This document shows positions 1 to 6,884 of a stretch of DNA of 25,226 nucleotides, piece after piece. Origin of the DNA: an uncultured Elusimicrobia bacterium (GTDB taxonomy: Bacteria > Elusimicrobiota > Elusimicrobia > UBA1565 > UBA9628); NCBI GenBank assembly GCA_903874575.1, contig CAIQSZ010000367.1:1-25226 (forward strand). The letters run 5' to 3'. The position numbers were made by a program, and so were the translations under genes. How positions within the stretch are numbered: the stretch's first letter is position 1; every line of letters begins with the position of its first letter. The notes under the pieces are model-generated. The model had not been told where the DNA came from and did not search any database. It worked only from the letters and a program-made list of their open reading frames with translations.

Positions 1-251
1 GCGCTACAAACGTCTTCCGTTCGCTCCTTGGTCACTTCGCGGCGACAGTACGCCAACAGATACCTTGGGTTCGTGACCCTCGCGCGCTTTTGCATAAGCC
101 GGACCCTTGCCTGTTCCTGCCGAGCGCAGAAAACTTTGAAATCAAGGACCATATCCCAGGCCCTCACTTGAGATGTTGCGGCCAAGAATGCAAGCGCAAC
201 GGCGACGACGAGCCTCACTGACGGCATAAGTCCGACTTTGCTAGACTCCAT
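1..251 (-). CDS. Small exported protein, N-terminal part (runs off window edge)
   Basis: Reading the minus strand from position 251 gives 83 codons with no stop before the window edge. The protein begins MESSKVGLMPSVR, followed by a hydrophobic stretch (about residues 14-26, LVVAVALAFLAAT) and a polar region ending near RAW, which looks like a Sec signal peptide. The visible mature part is rich in Arg, Gln and Cys (CARQEQARVRL, YCRREVTKE) and matches no family I recognise. I chose the ATG at 251 because GAGGGAAAGG lies just upstream of it on the minus strand; a second in-frame ATG at 227 is possible. The DNA is visibly less GC-rich than the genes that follow. The gene is divergent from top6B. 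Function is unknown and the C-terminus is outside the window. Confidence 0.55.
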   Translation of the reverse strand, partial: MESSKVGLMPSVRLVVAVALAFLAATSQVRAWDMVLDFKVFCARQEQARVRLMQKRARVTNPRYLLAYCRREVTKERTEDVCS

Positions 252-361
252 CCTTTCCCTCACTCTCACTTGTTCCACTCCCGCATGCCACATTTACACT
301 GTAGCTACGATGCTGACGAATCGCCAGAGCCACATGGGGAAGGGAAACACAGGACGAAGGA

Positions 362-387
362 CCTGCCGGCATAAATCTAAGGGCAGG
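362..387. repeat. Short inverted repeat in the divergent intergenic region
   Basis: CCTGCC at 362-367 and GGCAGG at 382-387 are perfect 6-base inverted arms around an AT-richer 14-base spacer. It sits between the divergent exported-protein gene and top6B, about 50 bases before the top6B start. It could be an operator or a small hairpin in a longer transcript. No T-run follows, so it does not look like an intrinsic terminator. The rest of 252-438 shows no gene I can support. Confidence 0.3.
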
Positions 388-417
388 ATGGGATTCCCGA
401 CGGGACCCGCGCTTTGC

Positions 418-423
418 TAGGAT
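418..423 (+). promoter_or_regulatory. Candidate -10 element of top6B (TAGGAT)
   Basis: TAGGAT lies 15 bases before the top6B ATG at 439. A start of transcription about 7 bases after the hexamer would leave a leader of roughly 8 bases. No convincing -35 is visible at the expected place. The call rests mainly on the similar arrangement at greA, birA, the outer-membrane protein gene and the minus-strand gene at 16668-18125. Confidence 0.3.
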
Positions 424-438
424 GGGCCCCCGATTTCC

Positions 439-2238
439 ATGAAAAACACCGAAACGAAGGCGAAGGCACGCCCCGCCGGCAAGAGCGCCGACGAGATGGG
501 CAAACAGCAACGCGAAATCTCCGTCTCCGAGTTCTTCACCAAGAACCGGCACCTCCTGGGGTTCGACAATCCCCGCAAGGCGCTGCTGACGGCCGTTAAG
601 GAAGCGGTCGACAACGCGCTGGACGCGTCGGAGGAGGCGGGCCTCCTGCCCGACATCGTCGTGAAGTTGGAGCCGGCGGGCGTGGGCGACGCTCCGGCCC
701 CGCCGGCGTCGCAGGCGACGCGCTTCCGCGTCACCGTGATCGACCACGGCCCCGGCATCGTGCGCGACCAGATTCCCCGAGTGTTCGCCAAGCTCCTCTA
801 CGGCTCGAAGTTCCACCGCCTGCGCATGAGTCGAGGCCAGCAGGGCATCGGCATCTCGGCGGCGGGCATGTACGGCCAACTGACCACCGGCAAGCCGGTG
901 AAGATCATCTCGCGCACGGGCGAGAAGCAGCCCGCGCACTACTTCGAAGTCCAAATCGACACGAAAAAGAACGAACCGATCATCCTGGAAAAGAAGCAGA
1001 TCGAGTGGGAGCGCCACCGCGGCACCCAGGTGACCATCGAGCTGGAGGGCAAGTACCAGAAGGGCCGCGCCTCCGTCGATGAATACATGGAGCTGTCGGC
1101 GATCTCCAACCCGCACGCCACCTTCACCTATCACGCCCCGGACGGCGAGGTGAAGAGCTATCCGCGCACCATCCCCGTCAACCCCGAGCCGCCGAAGGAG
1201 ATCAAACCTCATCCCTACGGCATCGAACTGGGCATGATGCTCAAGATGCTGCAGGACACGAAAAGCCATTGGCTGTCCGGCTTCCTGTCCGGCGACTTCT
1301 CCCGCGTCTCCACCGAAACCGCCGAGGACATCTGCAAGAACGCCGGCCTCAAGGCGCACATGCGCCCGCGCGACGTCACCGGCCAGGCCGCCGAGAACCT
1401 GTACAAGACCATCCAGGCCACCAAGCTGATGGCTCCGCCCACGAACTGCCTCTCGCCGATCGGCGAGAAAGCCATCCTGGCCGGCCTGTTCAAGCAGATC
1501 AAGGGCGAGTTCTACACGGCCGTCACCCGGCCGCCGGCCGTGTACCGCGGCAACCCGTTCGTCATCGAGGTCGGCCTGGCGTTCGGCAAGACCCCGGAAG
1601 CGCTGGCCGCCGCCGCGGCCGCCGCGCCCAAGGCCCCGCTGGCCGAGGGCGAGAGCCGCGACGACGACGGCGAGCTGGCGCGAGTCATCCGCTTCGCCAA
1701 CCGCGTTCCCCTGGTTTACCAGCAGTCCGCCTGCGCCACCTTCAAGGCGGTGCTGGACACCACGTGGAAGAACTACGGCGTCTCCCAGTCCCGCGGGGCG
1801 CCCCCGGCCGGGCCCATGGCCGTGTTCGTGCACATGGCCTCGGTGTGGGTTCCCTTCACCAGCGAGTCCAAGGAAGCCATCGCCGATTACGACGAGATCC
1901 GCAAGGAGATCACCCTCGCCCTGCGCGAGGCCGGACGCCGCCTGGGCGTGTTCATCAAGCGCCGCGAGCGCGCCCACGCCGAAAATAAGCGCCGGAACAT
2001 CTTCGAGCTCTATATCGAGGAAGTGGTGGGAGCCTGCAAGCGCCTCAAGGGCGGCAAGATCGCCGAGGCCAAGCTACGCGCCCAGCTCAACGACGTCGCC
2101 AAGAAGCTGACCGGCGGCCAAAAGACGGACGAGCTCGTGGACAAGAAAGCCGGCCCCTTCGGCCTGCCCGACTCCATCATCGTCACCGCCGAGGGCGTCG
2201 AGGGCGACGCCCCCGCCCATGTGAAGGAAGGCAAATAA
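439..2238 (+). CDS. top6B: DNA topoisomerase VI subunit B (GHKL ATPase)
   Basis: This is the ATP-binding, strand-transport subunit of type IIB topoisomerase VI, which with subunit A relaxes and decatenates DNA by an ATP-dependent double-strand passage. The 599-residue protein has the GHKL Bergerat fold: the N-box with Glu55 and Asn59 (AVKEAVDNALDA), the DHGPGI motif at 102-107, KLLYGSKF at 118-125 and the glycine-rich lid SRGQQGIGISAAGMYG at 131-146. The transducer domain carries WKNYG at 443-447, with Lys444 in the place of the known switch lysine. A Lys-rich N-terminal tail of about 25 residues and an Ala-rich then acidic insert at about 389-413 are additions to the core. The stop is three bases from the start of top6A, so the two are one transcription unit. 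No strong Shine-Dalgarno site precedes the ATG. Length and order match archaeal B-A pairs. Confidence 0.95.
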   Translation: MKNTETKAKARPAGKSADEMGKQQREISVSEFFTKNRHLLGFDNPRKALLTAVKEAVDNALDASEEAGLLPDIVVKLEPAGVGDAPAPPASQATRFRVTVIDHGPGIVRDQIPRVFAKLLYGSKFHRLRMSRGQQGIGISAAGMYGQLTTGKPVKIISRTGEKQPAHYFEVQIDTKKNEPIILEKKQIEWERHRGTQVTIELEGKYQKGRASVDEYMELSAISNPHATFTYHAPDGEVKSYPRTIPVNPEPPKEIKPHPYGIELGMMLKMLQDTKSHWLSGFLSGDFSRVSTETAEDICKNAGLKAHMRPRDVTGQAAENLYKTIQATKLMAPPTNCLSPIGEKAILAGLFKQIKGEFYTAVTRPPAVYRGNPFVIEVGLAFGKTPEALAAAAAAAPKAPLAEGESRDDDGELARVIRFANRVPLVYQQSACATFKAVLDTTWKNYGVSQSRGAPPAGPMAVFVHMASVWVPFTSESKEAIADYDEIRKEITLALREAGRRLGVFIKRRERAHAENKRRNIFELYIEEVVGACKRLKGGKIAEAKLRAQLNDVAKKLTGGQKTDELVDKKAGPFGLPDSIIVTAEGVEGDAPAHVKEGK

Positions 2239-2241
2239 CCC

Positions 2242-3336
2242 ATGGCCAAGCGAAATCCCGCCGTCGAGAAGAAGCTGGTCGGCCTGGCCGACTTGGTCAT
2301 CGCCGCGGCCGCGAAGGGAAAGGACCCCGCGATTTCCATCCCGGTCCGTTCGCTGTCGAACGTGAAGTTCAACGCGAAGAAGGGCTTCATCGAGATGGGC
2401 GGCAACAAGCCGCTGCGCACCTTCTTCAACGTGGCCATGGCCAAGAAGTTCATGCAGACCATGCTGGTCGCCGACGCGCTCAACGAGCTGCAGAAGGCCG
2501 ACCTGACCACCAGCCTGCGCGAGATCTACTACCGCACGAAGCACACCATGGGAGACTCGCACGAGAACACCTTCGACGATCAGGCCGAGTCCGACCCGGT
2601 CATCGAGGACCTCGAGGTCGGGCTGGCCGCCCTGCGCGAGGAGTTCCACGTCCGCGCGGAGAACGCCGGCACCGTCATCGGCCCCGTGACGTTCGAAGAC
2701 GACGGCGACAAGGTGGACTGCGCCAAGCTGGGCAAGGGCGGCTACTCGGTGCCGTCCATCGTCGAAGACGAGTACCTGAAGATCAAGAAGTGCACGGCCG
2801 ACTTCGTCCTTCTCATCGAGAAGGGCACGCAGTGGAACCGCCTGGCCGAGGATAAGTTCTGGCGCAAATACAACTGCATCCTGCTCACCGGCAACGGCCA
2901 GCCCCCGCGCGGCGTGCGCCGCCTGGCGCGCCGCCTCAACGAGGAGCGCAAACTCCCCGTCTACGTCCTCGTCGACAACGACCCGTGGGGGTACTACATC
3001 TACTCCGTCGTGAAGCAGGGCTCCATCAACCTGGCCTTCGAGAGCCAGCGCATGGCCATCCCCGACGCGAAATTCGTCGGCCTGTCGTCCTGCGACCCCG
3101 AGCAGTACGACCTGCCGCGCAACGTCGGCATCAAGCTCAACGACAAGGACGTCTCCCGCGCCAAGGAACTGCTGAACTATCCCTGGTTCCAGAAGAAGGA
3201 GTGGCAGGTCGAGATCAAACGCATGCTGTCCTCCGGCCTCAAGTACGAGCTCGACGCGCTGGCCAACAAGGACTTCCAGTACCTGACCAAGCAATATCTG
3301 CCCAAAAAGCTCAAGGAACGGGACTGGCTGGACTGA
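2242..3336 (+). CDS. top6A: DNA topoisomerase VI subunit A (Spo11-like, Toprim)
   Basis: This is the DNA-cleaving subunit of topoisomerase VI. It makes the transient double-strand break through a 5'-phosphotyrosyl bond. The 364-residue length is normal for the family. The winged-helix CAP domain holds SLREIYYRTKH at 91-101; by comparison with Spo11 the second tyrosine, Tyr97, is the likely nucleophile. The Toprim domain shows the acidic glutamate in LLIEKGTQWNRL (Glu193), LTGNGQPPRGVRRL at 215-228 and the Mg-binding DND of VLVDNDPWGYY (Asp245 and Asp247). All catalytic residues expected from the family are present, so the enzyme should be active with the top6B product immediately upstream. 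The 93 bases after it hold the promoter of the por operon. Confidence 0.95.
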   Translation: MAKRNPAVEKKLVGLADLVIAAAAKGKDPAISIPVRSLSNVKFNAKKGFIEMGGNKPLRTFFNVAMAKKFMQTMLVADALNELQKADLTTSLREIYYRTKHTMGDSHENTFDDQAESDPVIEDLEVGLAALREEFHVRAENAGTVIGPVTFEDDGDKVDCAKLGKGGYSVPSIVEDEYLKIKKCTADFVLLIEKGTQWNRLAEDKFWRKYNCILLTGNGQPPRGVRRLARRLNEERKLPVYVLVDNDPWGYYIYSVVKQGSINLAFESQRMAIPDAKFVGLSSCDPEQYDLPRNVGIKLNDKDVSRAKELLNYPWFQKKEWQVEIKRMLSSGLKYELDALANKDFQYLTKQYLPKKLKERDWLD

Positions 3337-3374
3337 TCGACGGCGCCACCCCGAGCCCCCTCCCGAACGTCTTC

Positions 3375-3390
3375 TGGCATCATCGTTGCT
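3375..3390 (+). promoter_or_regulatory. Sigma-54 (-24/-12) promoter of the por operon
   Basis: The sequence TGGCATCATCGTTGCT has TGGC at 3375-3378 and TTGCT at 3386-3390 with a 7-base spacer, which is the canonical TGGC-N7-TTGCW of RpoN promoters (GG and GC ten bases apart). Transcription would start near 3401, leaving a leader of about 29 bases that carries the GGAGGAGG ribosome site. It lies in the only gap between top6A and porG. A near copy precedes hoxE at 6309-6324. Enhancer-type activator sites would fall in the 3' end of top6A; I could not identify them. Confidence 0.75.
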
Positions 3391-3417
3391 GGCGCTGAGG
3401 ACGTCCGGGCGGCGCCC

Positions 3418-3425
3418 GGAGGAGG
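3418..3425 (+). promoter_or_regulatory. Strong Shine-Dalgarno site fixing the GTG start of porG
   Basis: GGAGGAGG ends four bases before the GTG at 3430. This supports GTG as the real start and contrasts with the Shine-Dalgarno-poor starts of the housekeeping genes in the window. Confidence 0.7.
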
Positions 3426-3429
3426 CCTC

Positions 3430-4005
3430 GTGTTCGAGATACGATTCCACGGCCGCGGCGGCCAAGGCACCGTGATGGCGGCGAAGATGCTGGCGGACGC
3501 CGTCCTGCGTTCCGGACGGGGAGAATGCCTCGCCATCCCGGAATTCGGCGTCGAGCGGCGCGGCGCTCCGGTCACCGCCTACGCGCGCATCTCCGACAAG
3601 CCCATCCACGCCCGCACCCGCCTCTACAACCCCGACGCCGTCGTCATCCTGGACCCCTCGTTCGCCGACGACCCGGCGGCGACCGCCGGGCTGAAGCGCG
3701 GCGGCGAGATCGTCTTGAACACGGAAAAATCCGCCGCGGAATTCGCGTCCCGTTGGCCCGGCCTGCGCGTCCACGCCGTCCCCGCCCGGCGCATCGCCGT
3801 CAAGCACGGGCTGGGTCCCGCGACCAGCCCCATGGTCAATACCGCCGTCTGCGGCGCCGTCTGCGCCGCCTTCAACCTGGCCGACGCGCGCTCGCTGGAG
3901 GCCGCCGTCCGGGAGACGGTCCCCGCGAAGGTGGAGGCCAACGTCGCCGCGGCGCGGGAAGCGTACGCGCTGATTCTCGAGGAGGCCGGCCATGCCCCGG
4001 CTTAA
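3430..4005 (+). CDS. porG: 2-oxoacid (pyruvate):ferredoxin oxidoreductase, gamma subunit
   Basis: This is the gamma subunit of the CoA-dependent 2-oxoacid:ferredoxin oxidoreductase, which converts pyruvate and CoA to acetyl-CoA, CO2 and reduced ferredoxin. At 191 residues it matches stand-alone gamma subunits of the four-subunit type. The N-terminus FHGRGGQGTVMAAKMLADA is the family signature, followed by PEFGVERRGAPVTAYARI. The start is GTG with a strong ribosome site. It is first in a porG-D-A-B cluster and overlaps porD by 14 bases. The gamma-delta-alpha-beta order is that of archaeal and Thermotoga-type enzymes rather than the single-chain enzymes of many fermenters. Substrate assignment to pyruvate is by analogy; a branched-chain 2-oxoacid enzyme is the main alternative. 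Confidence 0.9.
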   Translation: MFEIRFHGRGGQGTVMAAKMLADAVLRSGRGECLAIPEFGVERRGAPVTAYARISDKPIHARTRLYNPDAVVILDPSFADDPAATAGLKRGGEIVLNTEKSAAEFASRWPGLRVHAVPARRIAVKHGLGPATSPMVNTAVCGAVCAAFNLADARSLEAAVRETVPAKVEANVAAAREAYALILEEAGHAPA

Positions 4006-4270
4006 GATCGATGAAAACCTTCCCGTCGTGCACGTCTCCGACCGCTCCACGCTGGAGAACCTGACCGGAAGCTGGCGCACCATGGCGCCGCGGCTGCGCC
4101 CCGAGAAGTGCACCGGCTGCATGCTGTGCTGGAAATACTGTCCCGACGCCTGCATCGAGATGATCGACGGCAGGCCGGTCATCGACATGGATCACTGCAA
4201 GGGCTGCGGCATCTGCGTCGCCGAATGCCCGCCGAAGTGCCTGATCATGGTCGAAGAGGGCGCGCGATGA
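3992..4270 (+). CDS. porD: 2-oxoacid:ferredoxin oxidoreductase, delta subunit (2[4Fe-4S] ferredoxin-like)
   Basis: This 92-residue protein is the electron-transfer subunit that carries electrons from the catalytic beta subunit to free ferredoxin. It has two complete CxxCxxCxxxC(P) motifs: Cys40, 43, 46 and 50, then Cys69, 72, 75 and 79, enough for two [4Fe-4S] clusters. The N-terminal 35 residues, including TGSWRTMAPRL, are typical of PorD or VorD rather than of a free ferredoxin. Its start overlaps the end of porG by 14 bases and its stop overlaps the porA start in ATGA, so it is translationally coupled on both sides. Confidence 0.93.
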   Translation: MPRLKIDENLPVVHVSDRSTLENLTGSWRTMAPRLRPEKCTGCMLCWKYCPDACIEMIDGRPVIDMDHCKGCGICVAECPPKCLIMVEEGAR

Positions 4271-5421
4271 GAAAGGTCCTGATGGGAAACCACGCGGCCA
4301 CCCTGGGCGCGGTGCTGGCGCGCGCGCAGGTCGTCGCCGCCTACCCGATCACTCCCGCGACCCAGGTCGTCGAGCTGATCGCCGAGATGGAGGCCAAAGG
4401 CGAATTCTCCGGCCGCTTCATGCGCATCGAATCCGAGCACTCCGCCATGGCCGCCCTGCTGGGCGCCGCCAGCGCCGGCGCGCGCTGCTTCACCGCGACC
4501 TCGTCGCAGGGCCTGGCGTACATGCACGAGCTCCTGCACTGGGTGTCCGGCGCCCGCCTGCCCATCGTGATGGTGGACGTCAACCGCGCGCTGGCCGCGC
4601 CGTGGAACCTGTGGACCGACCAGACCGATTCCTTGTCGCAGCGGGACACCGGCTGGATTCAGCTTTACTGCGCGACCAATCAAGAGGTCCTGGACACCGT
4701 CCTGCAGGCGTACAAGATCGCCGAGCGCGTCCAGCTCCCGGCGATGGTCGTCCTGGACGGCTTCACCCTCTCTCACGTGTACGAGCCCGTCGACGTCCCC
4801 ACCCAGGAGCAGGCCGACGCCTTCCTCCCCCCGTGGGACGCCCCGCGCCGCCTGGACCCCGCCGCTCCCGCCGGCTTCGGCGCGATGGAGGGACCGAAAG
4901 GCTACATGCGCCTGCGCAAGCGCCTCGCCCTCGACATGGAGCGCGCCGAGGACGAGACCGAGCGCGCCGGCGCCGAGTTCGGCCGCGAGTTCGGCCGCGA
5001 CTACGGCGTGATCGAAACCTACCGCACCGCGGACGCGGACACCGTGCTGCTGACCTCCGGCGCCGTCGGCTCCACGGCCAAGCAGGCCGTCGACGAGCTG
5101 CGCGAGGCCGGCAGGAAGGCCGGCGTGGTGCGGGTGCGCCTGTTCCGGCCGTTCCCCGCCAAGACCCTGCGCCGCGTCCTCCGGCAGGGGCAGAAGGTCG
5201 CCGTGGTGGACCGCAACTACTCGCAGGGCCAGCAGGGCATCTTCTGCGAAGAGCTCAAGGCCGCGATGTACGGCCTGCCCGAGCGCCCCGAGATCTACGG
5301 CTACGTCGCGGGCCTGGGCGGCGGAGACATCACCGTCGAACTGCTCAAAGAGATATGGCTGGAGACCGACTCCGGGAAAGCCTCCGCGCTTGAACCCGCA
5401 TGGATGGAGGACCCGCGATGA
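4267..5421 (+). CDS. porA: 2-oxoacid (pyruvate):ferredoxin oxidoreductase, alpha subunit
   Basis: The 384-residue alpha subunit forms the catalytic core with PorB and helps bind thiamine diphosphate and the substrate. YPITPAT at 26-32 is the family signature, followed by the RIESEHSAMAALLGAA region and a conserved RDTGWIQLY segment; LPAMVVLDGFTLSH further on is close to pyruvate-type enzymes. I start it at the ATG at 4267, which overlaps the porD stop as ATGA. The reading frame stays open upstream to 4108, but that part lies inside porD and lacks family similarity. A charged stretch of Glu and Arg (about residues 220-245) separates the two domains. Pyruvate is the likeliest substrate; 2-oxoisovalerate cannot be excluded by eye. 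Confidence 0.92.
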   Translation: MRKVLMGNHAATLGAVLARAQVVAAYPITPATQVVELIAEMEAKGEFSGRFMRIESEHSAMAALLGAASAGARCFTATSSQGLAYMHELLHWVSGARLPIVMVDVNRALAAPWNLWTDQTDSLSQRDTGWIQLYCATNQEVLDTVLQAYKIAERVQLPAMVVLDGFTLSHVYEPVDVPTQEQADAFLPPWDAPRRLDPAAPAGFGAMEGPKGYMRLRKRLALDMERAEDETERAGAEFGREFGRDYGVIETYRTADADTVLLTSGAVGSTAKQAVDELREAGRKAGVVRVRLFRPFPAKTLRRVLRQGQKVAVVDRNYSQGQQGIFCEELKAAMYGLPERPEIYGYVAGLGGGDITVELLKEIWLETDSGKASALEPAWMEDPR

Positions 5422-6296
5422 AACCCAGCATTCCCGCCGCCGAACTGATGACCCCGGGCCACCAGGCCTGCCAGGGCTGCGGCGCCACGCTGGCGATGCG
5501 CTACGCGCTCAAAGGCCTCGGCGCCCAAACCGTCGTGGTCCTGCCCGCCTGCTGCTGGACCGTGCTGGCCGGACAAAGTCCGCGCTCCGCCCTCGGCGTG
5601 CCCGTGCTTCATGTCCCGTTCGCGTCCGCGGCCGCCGCGGCCTCCGGCGTGAAGGCCGGCCTGCTGGCGCGCGGGGACGCGCAGACCCAGGTGGTCGCCT
5701 GGGCCGGGGACGGCGGCACCTACGACATCGGAATCCAAGCCCTCTCCGGCGCCGCCGAGCGCGGCGAGGACATTCTCTACGTCTGCTACGACAACGAGGC
5801 GTACATGAACACCGGCATCCAGCGCAGCGGCAGCACGCCCGACGGAGCCTGGACCATGACCACTCCCGGCAAGGCCGGCAACTTGCGCCCCAAAAAGGAC
5901 ATCGACGCGATCATGGAGGCGCACCACATCGCCTACCAGGCGACCGCCGCGCCCGCGTACGCCGAGGACATGGTCCGCAAGTTCGCGAAGGCGCGGACCA
6001 TCAAGGGCTTCCGCTTCATCCACGTGCTGGCTCCGTGCCCTCCCGGCTGGAAGTACGACTCCGAGCGCACGGTGGCGCTGTCGCGGCTGTCGGTGCAGAC
6101 CGGGCTGTTCGCCCTCTACGAGATCGAGGACGGGAAGTTCCGGCTCAACATGAACGCCTCCGCGCGCAAGCCCGTCGCCGAGTTCACGCGCGGCCAAGGA
6201 CGCTACAAAGGGCTGACCCCGGAGCACGAGGACGAGATACAGAAGCGCGTCGACGCGCGCTGGGCCGACTATGACGCCCGTTCGCGCGCGACCTGA
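5418..6296 (+). CDS. porB: 2-oxoacid (pyruvate):ferredoxin oxidoreductase, beta subunit (TPP-binding)
   Basis: This 292-residue subunit binds thiamine diphosphate and the proximal [4Fe-4S] cluster. GDGGTYDIG at 97-105 with DNEAYMNTG at 125-133 is the TPP/Mg motif. Cluster-ligand candidates are Cys18 and Cys21 in CQGCG, Cys45 or Cys46 in ACCW, and Cys207 in APCPPGW. I prefer the ATG at 5418, which overlaps the porA stop as ATGA and has GGAGG seven bases upstream; an in-frame ATG at 5400 would add only six residues. It ends the por operon, and the hydrogenase promoter begins 13 bases after its stop. Upstream activator sites for that promoter would therefore lie inside porB. Confidence 0.92.
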   Translation: MKPSIPAAELMTPGHQACQGCGATLAMRYALKGLGAQTVVVLPACCWTVLAGQSPRSALGVPVLHVPFASAAAAASGVKAGLLARGDAQTQVVAWAGDGGTYDIGIQALSGAAERGEDILYVCYDNEAYMNTGIQRSGSTPDGAWTMTTPGKAGNLRPKKDIDAIMEAHHIAYQATAAPAYAEDMVRKFAKARTIKGFRFIHVLAPCPPGWKYDSERTVALSRLSVQTGLFALYEIEDGKFRLNMNASARKPVAEFTRGQGRYKGLTPEHEDEIQKRVDARWADYDARSRAT

Positions 6297-6308
6297 CATT
6301 CATCAAAC

Positions 6309-6324
6309 TGGCTGATCCGTTGCT
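6309..6324 (+). promoter_or_regulatory. Sigma-54 (-24/-12) promoter of the hox-hyp operon
   Basis: TGGCTGATCCGTTGCT has TGGC at 6309-6312 and TTGCT at 6320-6324 with a 7-base spacer, again the canonical RpoN spacing. The two promoters share CTGGC and CGTTGCTG around a variable core. Transcription would start near 6335, just before the AGGAGG ribosome site of hoxE. Sigma-54 control of hydrogenase genes is established in other bacteria (for example HoxA-dependent Ralstonia hydrogenases and FhlA-dependent E. coli hyc/hyp), which supports the call. Confidence 0.78.
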
Positions 6325-6338
6325 GTGTTTGCCCCAGC

Positions 6339-6344
6339 AGGAGG
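6339..6344 (+). promoter_or_regulatory. Consensus Shine-Dalgarno AGGAGG of hoxE
   Basis: AGGAGG sits nine bases before the hoxE ATG at 6354 and right behind the predicted sigma-54 transcription start, so the operon leader is only about 19 bases. Confidence 0.75.
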
Positions 6345-6353
6345 TACTACATA

Positions 6354-6884
6354 ATGTCCGTAGCCCAGACTCACCACGGCCGATTTCTAGGCAGCCGAAC
6401 GCCCGCCCCGTCCGGCGACGCGCGTTGGAAGCTCGTCGCCGCGACCATGCGGCGCCACGGCTATCGCGCCGACGCTTTGATCGAGGTGCTGCACGCCGTC
6501 CAAGGCGCCTTCGGGTTCCTGGACGACGACGGCTTGCGCTTCGTCGCCGCCAGCCTGCGCGTGCCGTACAGCCGGGTCTACGGCGTGGCCACCTTCTACC
6601 AGCACTTCACCTTGCGCCCCCCGGGCAAGCACACCTGCGTCGTGTGCATGGGCACCACCTGCTATATTAAGGGAGCCCAAGGTCTCGTCGAAGCCGTGCA
6701 GGATCGCCTGGGCGTGAAGCCCGGGCAGACCACGAAGGACGGGCGCGTGTCCCTGCTGGAGGCGCGCTGCATCGGCTCGTGCGGCCTGGCGCCCGCCGTC
6801 GTCCTGGACGGCGCCATGCACGGAAAAATCAAGGCCGAAGATTTGGTCGGCAAGGTTGAGGAGTGGATGAAACATGACTCTTGA
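6354..6884 (+). CDS. hoxE: NAD-linked [NiFe] hydrogenase, HoxE (NuoE-like [2Fe-2S]) subunit
   Basis: HoxE is the thioredoxin-like [2Fe-2S] subunit of the diaphorase module of bidirectional hydrogenases. It is homologous to NuoE and to HydC of electron-bifurcating hydrogenases. The 176-residue protein has VYGVATFYQHF at about 75-85 and the four cluster ligands Cys98 and Cys103 (CMGTTC) and Cys139 and Cys143 (CIGSCG). The first 25 residues are a polar extension. It opens the hydrogenase operon and overlaps hoxF by 11 bases. A NuoE of complex I is excluded by the hydrogenase genes that follow. Confidence 0.92.
   Translation: MSVAQTHHGRFLGSRTPAPSGDARWKLVAATMRRHGYRADALIEVLHAVQGAFGFLDDDGLRFVAASLRVPYSRVYGVATFYQHFTLRPPGKHTCVVCMGTTCYIKGAQGLVEAVQDRLGVKPGQTTKDGRVSLLEARCIGSCGLAPAVVLDGAMHGKIKAEDLVGKVEEWMKHDS

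Noticed and set aside
238..420. Small + strand frame of 60 codons before top6B
   Set aside because: It begins with TTG, has no ribosome site, overlaps the candidate promoter and inverted repeat, and shows no protein-like pattern.
2074..4188. Long minus-strand open frame of 704 codons
   Set aside because: It lies opposite top6A, porG and porD, whose motifs are clear, has a low-complexity Gly/Asp/Arg/Val composition typical of an antisense GC-rich frame, and matches no family.
4108..4266. Upstream extension of porA to an ATG at 4108
   Set aside because: That part is inside porD in another frame and lacks POR alpha similarity; the ATG at 4267 overlaps the porD stop and starts with the family N-terminus.
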